Positions 16,578-25,583 are shown, counted from the stretch's first letter. The stretch is 32,239 nt of DNA from JALENY01 sp036310185 (GCA_036310185.1 JAXJSH010000010.1:1-32239); one strand, 5' to 3'. The notes: generated by a model not told the origin, from the letters alone. Translations and numbers: made by a program.

Positions 16578-16883
16578 TCAGAAGATTTTTCCCTGCTCCT
16601 GAGCTTTCTGTGTACCTTCACGCTCGGCAGCTTCATAGCTCTCGGCAGCTTGGGTGAGGAAAGAGCTGTATGCCTTCATATCTTCAACGATAGTATCAAA
16701 ATTGCTCTGCATACCTGCGAACTGCTTTTTCTCAGTTTCAATAGAAGTACCCTTCATCTTGTTTGCAGTAGTTGTAACCTCCTGAAGCATTTCTGCATAA
16801 AGAGACTGGATAGTTACAGCTGCATTTTCGATGGTCTTAGCTTTGTCACGCATAACGCTGGAATCTACTACTACTTGTGCCAT
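16578..16883 (-). CDS. WXG100-family protein without the tryptophan
   Basis: This 101-residue, fully helical protein has the size and hairpin pattern of WXG100/EsxA proteins, but the turn reads NKMKGTSIE, so Trp is replaced by Met. Near the end SYEAAE gives a YxxxE export motif. AGGAGA precedes the ATG at 16883. It is the third of three tandem WXG100-type genes and the one closest to the effectors, so it may pair with their N-terminal domains. Secretion as a heterodimer or homodimer through EssC is inferred from the family. Confidence 0.8.
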   Translation of the reverse strand: MAQVVVDSSVMRDKAKTIENAAVTIQSLYAEMLQEVTTTANKMKGTSIETEKKQFAGMQSNFDTIVEDMKAYSSFLTQAAESYEAAEREGTQKAQEQGKIF

Positions 16884-16918
16884 AGTTTATAATCTCCTTT
16901 CAAAGTGGTAATCATGAA

Positions 16919-17230
16919 TTATTTGCCAACGCTAAGTGCGCTTGCTTTGCTTTTGATTTCGTTCTCGGTGCTTTTCATTTTGGAAGCATATTCACGAAGG
17001 AACTGAACGTAGTTCTTCAATGCCTTCTCAGCTGCGGAAAAATCGTTCTTATAACCTTCGATTCTCTGGTTAAAAGTGTCGCTTGCTTCACCTTTGTAAG
17101 TTACACGCAGATCAGACACAGCCGTATAAATGCTGTTGTAAGCTTTGGTAAACTCACCGGTTTTACCCTCGATCTTGCTTGCAGAAGCTTCGAGTTCTTC
17201 AGGGGTTACATCAAAAATTGTGGATGCCAT
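16919..17230 (-). CDS. WXG100-family protein (YKG variant)
   Basis: The 103-residue helical protein starts MASTIFDVTPEELEASASKIEG and has VTYKGEASDTF at the turn, so the WXG motif is YKG here. The second helix contains ALKNYVQFLREYASKM, and no clean YxxxD/E motif is visible. AGGAGA lies upstream of ATG 17230. The pattern PEELEASASKIEG is common in EsxB-like proteins. Its position between two other WXG100-type genes suggests a heterodimer partner. Confidence 0.85.
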   Translation of the reverse strand: MASTIFDVTPEELEASASKIEGKTGEFTKAYNSIYTAVSDLRVTYKGEASDTFNQRIEGYKNDFSAAEKALKNYVQFLREYASKMKSTENEIKSKASALSVGK

Positions 17231-17268
17231 AATAGTTCTCCTTTCGGTAATTGAATTTAGATAAATAC

Positions 17269-17571
17269 TTATTGTCCTGATTTCAGTGCGGCAGCTCGTT
17301 CTTCTGCTTGTCGATCCTCACGCTGAATTCTGTCGGCACAGTATTTAATCGTTGATGCTAAAGTGGACATTTGATTTTTTGTCCTGTTCATTTCAGTTTG
17401 CAAGGCACTAAGCTTAGCAATAAACGCATCAGCCGCTTGTCCCTTCCATGCGGCTCTACAATCCTGTTCCATTTGTTCCAATATCTTAATCTGAGCAGAT
17501 AGTTCAGATGCATCTCCCGCAATGGAATTTGCTTGTGAAATGACTTTTGAATAATTGATTCTATACTTCAT
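17269..17571 (-). CDS. WXG100-family protein (canonical WKG)
   Basis: This 100-residue helical protein has the classical turn CRAAWKGQAADAF near residue 40, with Trp and Gly in place. The second helix carries TLASTIKYCADRI. AGGAGA precedes the ATG at 17571. It is the first WXG100 gene after the yukD/esaB-like gene and probably a substrate or structural partner of EssC. Confidence 0.88.
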   Translation of the reverse strand: MKYRINYSKVISQANSIAGDASELSAQIKILEQMEQDCRAAWKGQAADAFIAKLSALQTEMNRTKNQMSTLASTIKYCADRIQREDRQAEERAAALKSGQ

Positions 17572-17591
17572 GCAACCGTATCTCCTTCCTG

Positions 17592-17840
17592 CTAAATCAT
17601 CAGCAACTTTGCTCCATCGGAAATACCAAGTTGAGCAAAGCTACATTCCAAACGCAATGCTGCATTGTCGTTTAAGTCGAACAGTATCACATTGGTATTT
17701 ACATCTGAAATTCCATATTCTGAATTTAATATTCTTATCATCAGATTCTGAGCATTTCTTATAGACATATTGTTTGGTACAATGAAATCGTATGTACTAC
17801 CCAGCGCAGGAATCTTTACTGTGATAGATATTTTTTCCAT
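17592..17840 (-). CDS. yukD: YukD/EsaB ubiquitin-like T7SS protein
   Basis: The 82-residue product, MEKISITVKIPALGSTYDFIVPNNMSIRN onward, has the beta-grasp pattern of YukD/EsaB: KISITVKIP, then DFIVP, a helix NAQNLMIRIL, VILFDLND and the closing ALRLECSFAQLGISDGAKLLMI. YukD proteins are small cytoplasmic parts of Firmicute T7SS loci that resemble ubiquitin but are not conjugated. The ATG at 17840 has AAGGTGG eight bases upstream; that ribosome site lies in the last codons of essC, so the two are coupled. A GTG at 17852 has no ribosome site. Confidence 0.85.
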   Translation of the reverse strand: MEKISITVKIPALGSTYDFIVPNNMSIRNAQNLMIRILNSEYGISDVNTNVILFDLNDNAALRLECSFAQLGISDGAKLLMI

Positions 17841-17845
17841 GAATC

Positions 17846-20800
17846 TCACCACCTTATCTCAACATTCTTTTCCTTAAGACAGAAGTAACAACTGTGAGAT
17901 TTTACATCTGTAACAAGTGGTAGCGTTTCTATCTTTGCGGAAGCATTTTCATAACAATTTTGGCATAGTACATAGTTTTCGGCATTGACTACCAATGACA
18001 TGAACAGACGATCATTATTCTTTTCTCCATTCACATTGAAACCGCATACGAAGCAAATGTTGTATTGTGGTGAATCAATATACTGGAATACTTTTCGCAT
18101 GAAAGCTGCCTGCTCGTTAGTAATCATGTCGAAAAAGGCATTAAACTCAGAGATAATGACAAATAACTGTTCATGCTGTTCATCTGGTTTTTCCAAACGC
18201 AAATTCAATTCAGGCTTCAGATCTTCGATAAATGAATCAAAAGCTGTTATTCCGCTGATATACTGGCATTCGGGATGTGCTTCAAGAACACTCCTAAATG
18301 TACCATTATCATCATCAATGAAAACGAAACGTCTGTTGCTGTATTGAGTTATACTCTGTAACATTGTGTTGTAGAATTCTCCCATCTGTGAGGTATCGTT
18401 TGCACAAACACAGACTTTGTATTCCTCTGACAAAGCTATACCATACATCAATGCACCAGATTTGGATGTTCCAAGCACAAGACTTCGGCTATCGTCAGAA
18501 ATGGATTCAGGAGGGTTGCTTCGTGGGTAAGCGGAATAGTCGCTTACAGATGTTTCATCTGGATCACTTGTTTCATCTGGAGTATCCTCCAATGTAACTG
18601 GTGTGTATCCATGCCACTGTGTGGCAATGTCACCATACTTTTGAGTGATTTCTGTAATTCTGTCTGCCTCGGTCTCTCCATCAAAGGCAACCGCTGTTTG
18701 GAATTCAACAATCTCTTTATTCACGACAGTGATTCCTCGTCCGCTTATATCTTCAGGCATAACAGGAGGACGCACGTTATGAATATCCAAATAATTGCTC
18801 GGATCATTCATTTTCAGAGTGAAGTAGGAAGAAATGTGCTCTGTCACCTTATAATAGATAGAGTTTCTTGTGTTTCCGGTGATCACAAAGTAAACACCAA
18901 ATGTTTTGCCGGAGCTGATGATGTCAGTGAAACTATCCGCTATATCCATATATTTGTCACGGAAAGATGCATAGTTATCAATCAGCACAAGAATTGCTGG
19001 CAGCGGATTTTTGTTTACTGTACGATAATCGACAAATGTACCGCAATTATTATCAGCAAAAAGGCGTTTACGTTCGTCGATTATGCTATGCAGCATGGAA
19101 GCCAATTCAGAAAGTTTGTTTTCGTCATCAGCAAATACAACACCACCGGTATGGGGAAGATCTGAGAGATACCCCAGGTTTCTACCGCCAAAGTCCATAG
19201 CGTACAGGTTCAGTTCTTCTGGCGTGTAACCGTAATCACAGACCATAGAGTAAACCAATGTCTGCAAAAATGTTGTTTTGCCGGTGCCACTTGCTCCATA
19301 TAGTCCGATGTGTCCGGTTTTAGCAAAGTCTATGGTAAGAGACTTCTGCTCCTGCGTACGAACGTAATCTACCAAACCGACAGTAGTCGTACACAATCCT
19401 TTTTTGCCTTTTTTCAGAGTATGTATCACAACTTTTTCAGGAAGCATATCCAACCACAAAGGTTTGGTAGCGATTCCTTTCTTTTGTCCGAGTGCAACAA
19501 TCTCCGCAACAACCGCTTCGAGTTGTGTTTTATCAGATTTGTCACCAGACAGATCAATCTTTGCACTATGGATTGGATTGGCTGTATTGTCGGTCATTTG
19601 CACTGTGATTTCTTCATCAGGCATATATGTTTTGGTAGGCAAATAATCAGCACCACTATAGCCAGACTGAATACATTCATATATTTCATCATATCCGACT
19701 TGTAGATACAAACGACCAGGGTTCTTAATCATTGCAGAGTCAGGTTTGTTAATCATGTCGATGCTATCTTGTTTCTCTGCAACCTTCAGGCAAACTCTGA
19801 AACGGGAGTTGCTCATAATTTGCGGATCAACAATACCGCTTGGCTTTTGTGTTGCAAGAATCAAATGAATTCCAAGGCTACGACCAACCTGTGCTACATT
19901 GATAAGTTGCGCCAAAAACTCTGGCTGCTGTGTTTTTAACTGAGCAAATTCATCAATAATAATGACTAAATGCGGAAGCGGAGTTTCAAGGCGTCCGCCT
20001 TTGTAATACTTGTGATAAGAGTTAATATCCAGTTTATCTATACCCAACGCTGCCGCAGATTCATTAAATATACGCTGACGGGATTTTATCTCAGCTTCTA
20101 AGGAAACTAATGCACGATAAAGAATATTTCCCGACAAATTGGAAATAGTTGCAGACAAATGAGGGAGTGCCGGTGCAGACTCTTTCGCCATAAAAGGTCT
20201 TGCCATATCGCCGCCCTTGAAATCAACCAAGACAAAAGCAATTTCTTTTGGGCTATAGTTGATTGCTAAAGACAAAATAAGTGCCTGTAGGAACTCGCTC
20301 TTACCAGAACCCGTAGTACCTGCAACAAGTCCATGACAACCATGATAAGCTTCATGGAGATCCAAGCTAAATACTTCGCCGCCTGCCATAACACCTATAG
20401 GTGCTGCAAGCGATTTAGCTGAGTTGTTGCTATCCCAATGGCTCTCAATGTCAAGTTCACTAACATTACCGGCTTTGTACATTTGCAGGAACGAAATGCG
20501 ATCAACTATACCTAAGGAACGAGAGTCCCTTTTAATAGGAAGCCGAGACAGAGCATTTGCAAATGTATGAATATGATTTGGCTCCACACTATCCAAGGCA
20601 AAAGGAATGAACTTATTGGCATTTTTATTTTTAATGTAATATCCGGTACGAGTATCATCACTCTGGATGATTGTTTTACACGATTTAGGCAATTTTGTAA
20701 TATCACCATAAGCAAACAGAGTTGTAATACCGACCGAATTTTCCGCATTGTTCATGTATCTCAACAGAGCTTCTTTCTCAATCAAATTCGACTCCGTAAC

Positions 20801-22474
20801 GATTACGACATAATAAGGAATAGGAGTAGTCCTATCCTGAGATTCCTCTCGTTCCTTAATCGTCTCATCAATGATGTTGAAGATGTAATGAACTTCTTCA
20901 GAGTTTGTGGCAAAATAACGAACCTTTTTATCGTTACTCCAAATATGAGGTACATTCTTAAAAGCATCAAAGATATATACCTGTTTAGGAGAGGTTACAA
21001 GCACAAGTTTTACTTCATCGTAGGAATGAAGCGAGATGATATTTAGGATAATCTCGTCCAAAATAGTACGAATGTTTTTTTGACTTCCGATAATACCAAT
21101 CGTTTGATTATTGCAAATATCGAGAGTCAAAGGGACGTTGTTCAGGACACCGTACTTTTTCGACAGTTCAACTGGTAAGTTACGAAGTTCGTCTTCATAC
21201 AGTTGAAAACCCTGTTTTGGTATTTTTAATTTCACATCAAAAGATCTACTTCCCAATCCCATGCGAATAACAAGAAAGTCATCATCCTCATAAGAACGCT
21301 CCCATAAACGGAGTTTAGTACTTTCATTGTCAAGCATAGAGCAGAGCAGATCGGGAGAAGGACATAACGAGTCATTCAAAAGACGAACTGTTCGATCTCT
21401 TTTGGCAATTAAGCCATTTTCAATATCAGCGATATACGATGAATATCTGTTTTTTCTATGGCTTTCCTCTGCCTGGATTTTCCTTTTCTGATAGCTTCTT
21501 AGCAAAGAAGGCCACATAATCGAACCTAACAACATACTAACGGCCATAGTGCCGCTTGCGATAATTGTTGATAATTCACCGCCGCTGATTGCATTCGTGA
21601 TGGATACTCCTAAACTTGCCAACATTACCATAGACATAGTAAGACTTGGTCCGAGTGTCAAGATCGCCGGTGTCTTGTCCACGGTAAAGGGGCTTGGAGG
21701 AGCATCAATTTCTACCTCATCGCTGTCCAAAGATTTAAGGATGCGAGGAGTGCTTACAAAATATTTCATTTCATTTGTATCGCTGATGGGCATTTTCACG
21801 TTAAAAGATGTCATCTGCGATAATGTACTTTCTGTCTTTAGATTGCGTATAGCTATGTAGTCGCCCATATAAATCAAAGAAAGACCCATGATAAAAATTT
21901 CATCAAACGGCTTTAGTTGCTGTGAATGGGCAAGGCGACCATTTACATAGATACCAACACTTCGTTTCAGATCTTCGATAAATGCGTGTCCGGTGTTGTC
22001 AATGCGAATTGCTGCGTGTTTTTCTCTTGAAACAAAGTCTGTAAAATCATAAGAAATATCGTTTAGTGGAGTTCGCCCTATAAAAATATTGGTATCTTTC
22101 GATAACTTATATTTTTTGTAGCCAACCTGTATATCTGAGGCGGCAATGAACAGGGTCTTGACTGTTTTGCTATTGGCTTTGTTTGTAAAAGCAAAATAGT
22201 CTCCACTATGTATCACATGGTCACTACATGGATGACCATTCAGCGTTACTTCATATTTATTATCGAAGCCTTGTTTCAAAGTGTAGATTACAGATGTTTC
22301 GCCTTCTTCCTGAGAGAATGGAAGAACAAAGTCAGATGGAAGTCCTAATGTTTCCAGAAATAAACGGTTATCTCTGTTCTTCAGGACATCACTTAACATC
22401 CGTGAAGCTTCTCGATTTTCAACAAAGAACGTTACCAAGAAATCCGACATTGAATTATTCTTGGGTTTAGCCAT
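17846..22474 (-). CDS. essC: EssC-type FHA/FtsK-SpoIIIE ATPase of the T7SS
   Basis: The 1542-residue motor begins with an FHA-like region followed by a clear FHA domain (about 115-205: FIGRTPLND, SREKHAAIRI, GIYVNGR). Two membrane helices lie about 265-325. Three FtsK/SpoIIIE-like domains follow. D1 has Walker A GTTGSGKS (about 718) and Walker B LVIIIDE. D2 has GASGTGKT (about 1060) but Walker B ends IDN instead of DE. D3 has GTSKSGALM (about 1330), a broken Walker A, and no Walker B Asp. The very C-terminus has CQNC and CYFC, a probable zinc site. EssC drives export of WXG100 proteins and effectors. AGGTGG precedes the ATG at 22474. Confidence 0.93.
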   Translation of the reverse strand: MAKPKNNSMSDFLVTFFVENREASRMLSDVLKNRDNRLFLETLGLPSDFVLPFSQEEGETSVIYTLKQGFDNKYEVTLNGHPCSDHVIHSGDYFAFTNKANSKTVKTLFIAASDIQVGYKKYKLSKDTNIFIGRTPLNDISYDFTDFVSREKHAAIRIDNTGHAFIEDLKRSVGIYVNGRLAHSQQLKPFDEIFIMGLSLIYMGDYIAIRNLKTESTLSQMTSFNVKMPISDTNEMKYFVSTPRILKSLDSDEVEIDAPPSPFTVDKTPAILTLGPSLTMSMVMLASLGVSITNAISGGELSTIIASGTMAVSMLLGSIMWPSLLRSYQKRKIQAEESHRKNRYSSYIADIENGLIAKRDRTVRLLNDSLCPSPDLLCSMLDNESTKLRLWERSYEDDDFLVIRMGLGSRSFDVKLKIPKQGFQLYEDELRNLPVELSKKYGVLNNVPLTLDICNNQTIGIIGSQKNIRTILDEIILNIISLHSYDEVKLVLVTSPKQVYIFDAFKNVPHIWSNDKKVRYFATNSEEVHYIFNIIDETIKEREESQDRTTPIPYYVVIVTESNLIEKEALLRYMNNAENSVGITTLFAYGDITKLPKSCKTIIQSDDTRTGYYIKNKNANKFIPFALDSVEPNHIHTFANALSRLPIKRDSRSLGIVDRISFLQMYKAGNVSELDIESHWDSNNSAKSLAAPIGVMAGGEVFSLDLHEAYHGCHGLVAGTTGSGKSEFLQALILSLAINYSPKEIAFVLVDFKGGDMARPFMAKESAPALPHLSATISNLSGNILYRALVSLEAEIKSRQRIFNESAAALGIDKLDINSYHKYYKGGRLETPLPHLVIIIDEFAQLKTQQPEFLAQLINVAQVGRSLGIHLILATQKPSGIVDPQIMSNSRFRVCLKVAEKQDSIDMINKPDSAMIKNPGRLYLQVGYDEIYECIQSGYSGADYLPTKTYMPDEEITVQMTDNTANPIHSAKIDLSGDKSDKTQLEAVVAEIVALGQKKGIATKPLWLDMLPEKVVIHTLKKGKKGLCTTTVGLVDYVRTQEQKSLTIDFAKTGHIGLYGASGTGKTTFLQTLVYSMVCDYGYTPEELNLYAMDFGGRNLGYLSDLPHTGGVVFADDENKLSELASMLHSIIDERKRLFADNNCGTFVDYRTVNKNPLPAILVLIDNYASFRDKYMDIADSFTDIISSGKTFGVYFVITGNTRNSIYYKVTEHISSYFTLKMNDPSNYLDIHNVRPPVMPEDISGRGITVVNKEIVEFQTAVAFDGETEADRITEITQKYGDIATQWHGYTPVTLEDTPDETSDPDETSVSDYSAYPRSNPPESISDDSRSLVLGTSKSGALMYGIALSEEYKVCVCANDTSQMGEFYNTMLQSITQYSNRRFVFIDDDNGTFRSVLEAHPECQYISGITAFDSFIEDLKPELNLRLEKPDEQHEQLFVIISEFNAFFDMITNEQAAFMRKVFQYIDSPQYNICFVCGFNVNGEKNNDRLFMSLVVNAENYVLCQNCYENASAKIETLPLVTDVKSHSCYFCLKEKNVEIRW

Positions 22475-22501
22475 CTTTTCACCACCTCTACAAAAATAGT
22501 G

Positions 22502-23632
22502 TTACAACTTTTCTCCGCAGTTTCCGCAGAACTTCATCCCGGGCTTGTTGTCAAAACCGCATGAAGGACATTTAGAATCACTGAGAGATTTTCCACACTC
22601 TCCGCAGAATTTCATTCCGTCAGGAACTTCTTTTCCGCAGTGTGGACAAATTACAGTAGCGGCAAGCTTGTTCCCACAACTGCCACAAAATTTCATCGTT
22701 GGTTTATTCTGAGCGCCACACTTCGAACAAGTGATTTGTGTATCCGCAGGCGTGACATTCATATTCTGTCCAATTCCAGAAAAAACATTGCCGAATTGAC
22801 CTGCTGCACCAAGTCCCATTCCTAATCCAATACCTGCATTGGCAATACCGCCAGTAGAGGGGTTAGATGCCAGGTGCTCGGCAATATCAAGCGATCTGCG
22901 TCTCTGATAAAATCCTTCACCCAAAGCGAGTTCTTCCTTGTAGTTGCGAAGTTTTTCGTAGTCCTCTGGACGTGGTGCTATAGATTCACAGTAGAAATTA
23001 ACAATTTCAACACCAAATCTTTCAAATTCATCGTTAATCGCTTCTTTGAACGCATCAGAAAGCTCAGACAAATACGAAGAAATCTCCAAGAAAGAAATTT
23101 GCTTCTTAATCATGTATTCAGAGGCAACGGATTTGATTTTTGTATTGATCAGCCCGTTAAAGTATTTTAGAACAACAGTATAATCTCCAGTCACCCCATT
23201 AGGTATTGCTCCGACGATGCGAGAAATAAATAAACGGGAATCGTTTATTGATATACCATATTCTCCACGGGCCCCCACGTTTAGTATCAATCCGTATTTA
23301 GGGTCTTCTAAGGGAATTGCGGTCGAAGTACCCCAATGCAAGTCGAGTTTTACCGTTTTGTTGATATAGTAAACTTCTGCGGTAAAAGGAGTCTTTCCAC
23401 CAAAAGGTAGATTAACTAGCCTATGCAAAAGTGGAAGATTTCCTGTTGATAAAGTATGTGTGCCAGGACCAAACAAATCGAGCGCTTCTCCACCTTTGAG
23501 AAATAGTACTTCTTGACCTTGGCTAACAATAAGTTGTGAACCGAGCACAAATTGTTCGGATGGACATTTATATACGAGCCAGTGAGGGCCACTTCTTTGT
23601 CCATCAAACTTAATTCTGTCGATAATTGCCAT
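22502..23632 (-). CDS. SPFH-domain protein with C-terminal zinc ribbons
   Basis: The 376-residue protein carries an SPFH/band-7-like domain of the YdjI or 'virion core protein' type (about 20-230: SEQFVLGSQLIVSQGQEVLF, FGPGTHTL, GEYGISINDSRLFI, FGVEIVNFYCESI). A short Gly-rich stretch (GGIANAGIGLGMGLGAAGQF) leads to three zinc ribbons (CSKCG/CGSCG, CPHCG/CGECG, CPSCG/CGNCG). SPFH proteins oligomerise on membranes and organise microdomains; some YdjI-like members bind PspA. GGAGGG precedes the ATG at 23632. It lies directly upstream of essC, so a role as membrane scaffold for the secretion machine is a reasonable guess. Confidence 0.85.
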   Translation of the reverse strand: MAIIDRIKFDGQRSGPHWLVYKCPSEQFVLGSQLIVSQGQEVLFLKGGEALDLFGPGTHTLSTGNLPLLHRLVNLPFGGKTPFTAEVYYINKTVKLDLHWGTSTAIPLEDPKYGLILNVGARGEYGISINDSRLFISRIVGAIPNGVTGDYTVVLKYFNGLINTKIKSVASEYMIKKQISFLEISSYLSELSDAFKEAINDEFERFGVEIVNFYCESIAPRPEDYEKLRNYKEELALGEGFYQRRRSLDIAEHLASNPSTGGIANAGIGLGMGLGAAGQFGNVFSGIGQNMNVTPADTQITCSKCGAQNKPTMKFCGSCGNKLAATVICPHCGKEVPDGMKFCGECGKSLSDSKCPSCGFDNKPGMKFCGNCGEKL

Positions 23633-23648
23633 GTTATTCCCTCCTTTG

Positions 23649-24140
23649 TTAAGGCTCATCAATTCTGTATGTTCTACCACGACATTTTTTAAATAACCTT
23701 ATGTAAGCTTTGTATCCGCCTCGTATAACGCCATATTTTTCGATAGCCAGTATTGCGTATTCTGAGCAAGTGGGCTTAAACAGACATTTGCGGCGAATAT
23801 GTTCAGGTGCATATCGTTGATATAGTCGTATAGCCCCAATTAAAGCTGATTTTAAGGCAATCACTCCGCCTGTTAAAAATTGGAGCAAAGTAAGTGATAT
23901 TATGAATATAGTATGGTGTTCTGTGCAAAAACTACTTATGACTCGGGGAAAAAAAGGAAAAATGCCAAGACATCGAATCAGATTATACAGCAGAATGGTT
24001 GCACAACAATTAGCTATAAGAAAGAGTGAAACACAAAGAGTCGCCTTCTTATAGCTTGTATTAGGGCGAACAAGAGGTCGTTCTAATACATACCATACTA
24101 CTGCTTCCTGTTCTTCCAGACTTGGCATTTCTCTTTTCAT
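23649..24140 (-). CDS. Membrane protein with C-terminal YidD domain
   Basis: The 163-residue protein has two hydrophobic segments (about 30-55 and 77-100). They are followed by IRLYQRYAPEHIRRKCLFKPTCSEYAILAIEKYGVIRGG, the signature of YidD, a small protein linked to YidC-dependent membrane insertion. Normal YidD is a 70-85-residue protein with no such membrane extension. No strong ribosome site is visible before ATG 24140; a second ATG at 24128 is possible. Its place in a T7SS operon between an SPFH gene and an unknown gene is unusual and suggests that it helps insert or assemble parts of the machine. Confidence 0.8.
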   Translation of the reverse strand: MKREMPSLEEQEAVVWYVLERPLVRPNTSYKKATLCVSLFLIANCCATILLYNLIRCLGIFPFFPRVISSFCTEHHTIFIISLTLLQFLTGGVIALKSALIGAIRLYQRYAPEHIRRKCLFKPTCSEYAILAIEKYGVIRGGYKAYIRLFKKCRGRTYRIDEP

Positions 24141-24162
24141 AGTTTCTGTAATCGGAGCCGGA

Positions 24163-24852
24163 TTAACGATTTTTCATTTCACGCAGTTTGTTTCGCATAC
24201 CACGAATAGCTGCATCAGTGCTATCATTCGGAGTCATGGAGCAACGCAGAGTGTCACCAGGAACGACAATCTTGAATTCATCAGCATTTGCGGAAGCTTG
24301 CATATACTGAGTGCCACCCATACAACCAGAAGATTCTGCCACGAGCTTCTGATAAGTTTCAGAAGAAGCAGTAAAGTTGGTGACATCCTGATAGAAATAC
24401 TGCATAGTATTTTCTTTCTTGCTGTCGCTGGTCATACTGAAGGAATACTGATAAATAAACACTTCACGTTCGCCAAAGAACAGCCAGGTAATCATGTATT
24501 CAGAGCTAACCCAAGTGTTGGTAGTAGCACGAGCTACCAAGTTATCAACCTTATCGTTGAAAACGTAACCCTCAAAAGTGACAGGTGCAATCTCTTGTAC
24601 CTCTTCTTCATCAATGCCGAGTTTTCTGAGTGCCATAGACTTTGTATCCAGTCCATTCAGTCTTGCTCTAACTTTCTGACGATACTCTTCAACGGTCATA
24701 CCAGAAGACATGCATCCACCAGATGCACCGTAGAAGAACTTGATGACTGCCTGCTGCTCGCTATTTTTTCCACGCAACAGCATCTGCATTTCCTGCTGCT
24801 TTGCAGCAGCATCCGATGCGGCTTGATTAACCATATTTCCAAACATACCCAT
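24163..24852 (-). CDS. Unknown protein of the T7SS locus
   Basis: This 229-residue protein is not recognised. The N-terminus is Gln/Ala-rich and helical (NQAASDAAAKQQEMQMLLRG). A middle part with many aromatic beta-type segments follows (FEGYVFNDKVDN, WVSSEYMITWLFFGEREVFIYQYSF, TMQYFYQDVTNF), then a final DEFKIVVPGDTLRCS and a helix AAIRGMRNKLREMK. The middle and end resemble a PH-like fold by pattern only. Two small cysteine clusters, GGCMSSG and SSGCMGG, are notable. AGGAGG precedes the ATG at 24852. It is co-transcribed with the YidD and SPFH genes. Confidence 0.6.
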   Translation of the reverse strand: MGMFGNMVNQAASDAAAKQQEMQMLLRGKNSEQQAVIKFFYGASGGCMSSGMTVEEYRQKVRARLNGLDTKSMALRKLGIDEEEVQEIAPVTFEGYVFNDKVDNLVARATTNTWVSSEYMITWLFFGEREVFIYQYSFSMTSDSKKENTMQYFYQDVTNFTASSETYQKLVAESSGCMGGTQYMQASANADEFKIVVPGDTLRCSMTPNDSTDAAIRGMRNKLREMKNR

Positions 24853-24915
24853 AATCTTTCCTCCTATAAATGTGGATTTGTTTATTTCTCAACAGGATTT
24901 GACACTTACATCCTG

Positions 24916-25509
24916 TTAAAGACAGGTTGGACGTTCGACTTCAAGAATTTTGTAGAGTTGGTCCACATCGAAACTTGAAAGCCCTGCTTGCTTTGCCATT
25001 CCCAAAATTTCTTGATAGTTGGGACTTGTCCTATAACTTTTGCGATAGAAATGGTCATATTTAATATAAGCCCAAAAATAATAATAGATTCCTTTTGGCT
25101 CAATCATTAAAGCAGCTTGTATGTATTCTTCAATTTTATCTATGTCAGATCTCTTAGCCAAAAAGGCTTTTTTTCCTTTCAAGAGACTAATCGCTGCATA
25201 GAAGTAGGTTTCAGAATTATCAAAGTTGTCTTCAATAGCTTTTGCAAAAGTCGCTTGTGCTTTGTCGTATAGCTTTAATTTGAGATAACACATTGCAAGG
25301 GAACTATTCAAAATTGCATTATCCGGATTTTGTGTCAAAGCATTTCTGTATGCACCAGCGTATTTATTTACCTCTGGTAATGGCATACTATAAACGCTGT
25401 TAAATGTTGAAATAATAACTGGTCGATAACAATAATTGCATATTGTTTCGCCTGTTGATACAGGTGCCCCACAGCCAGGGCATCTCATATCTATTGCTTG
25501 ATGTGCCAT
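24916..25509 (-). CDS. Zinc-ribbon and TPR protein
   Basis: The 197-residue protein begins with a zinc ribbon (CPGCGAPV and CNYCYRPV, residues 10-30). TPR-like helices follow: AGAYRNALTQNPDNAILNSSLA, KLYDKAQATFAKAIEDN and IEEYIQAALMIEPKGIYYYF. TPR segments bind protein partners; the zinc ribbon matches those of the SPFH protein in style. GGAG precedes the ATG at 25509. It is the first non-regulatory gene of the T7SS operon and may be a cytoplasmic adaptor. Confidence 0.75.
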   Translation of the reverse strand: MAHQAIDMRCPGCGAPVSTGETICNYCYRPVIISTFNSVYSMPLPEVNKYAGAYRNALTQNPDNAILNSSLAMCYLKLKLYDKAQATFAKAIEDNFDNSETYFYAAISLLKGKKAFLAKRSDIDKIEEYIQAALMIEPKGIYYYFWAYIKYDHFYRKSYRTSPNYQEILGMAKQAGLSSFDVDQLYKILEVERPTCL

Positions 25510-25527
25510 TATGCGTACTCCTTAAAA

Positions 25528-25583
25528 TGTATAGTAATTAAATCAAAAGGATTTTTGAATCATGTGTATCTTTTTACTATACA
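25528..25583. repeat. 10-bp inverted repeat around the start of the T7SS operon
   Basis: TGTATAGTAA (25528-25537) and TTACTATACA (25574-25583) are perfect inverted copies separated by 36 bases. They lie between the XRE gene, whose stop is inside the second arm, and the ribosome site of the zinc-ribbon/TPR gene. They may be paired operator half-sites or a hairpin that reduces readthrough. Confidence 0.5.
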
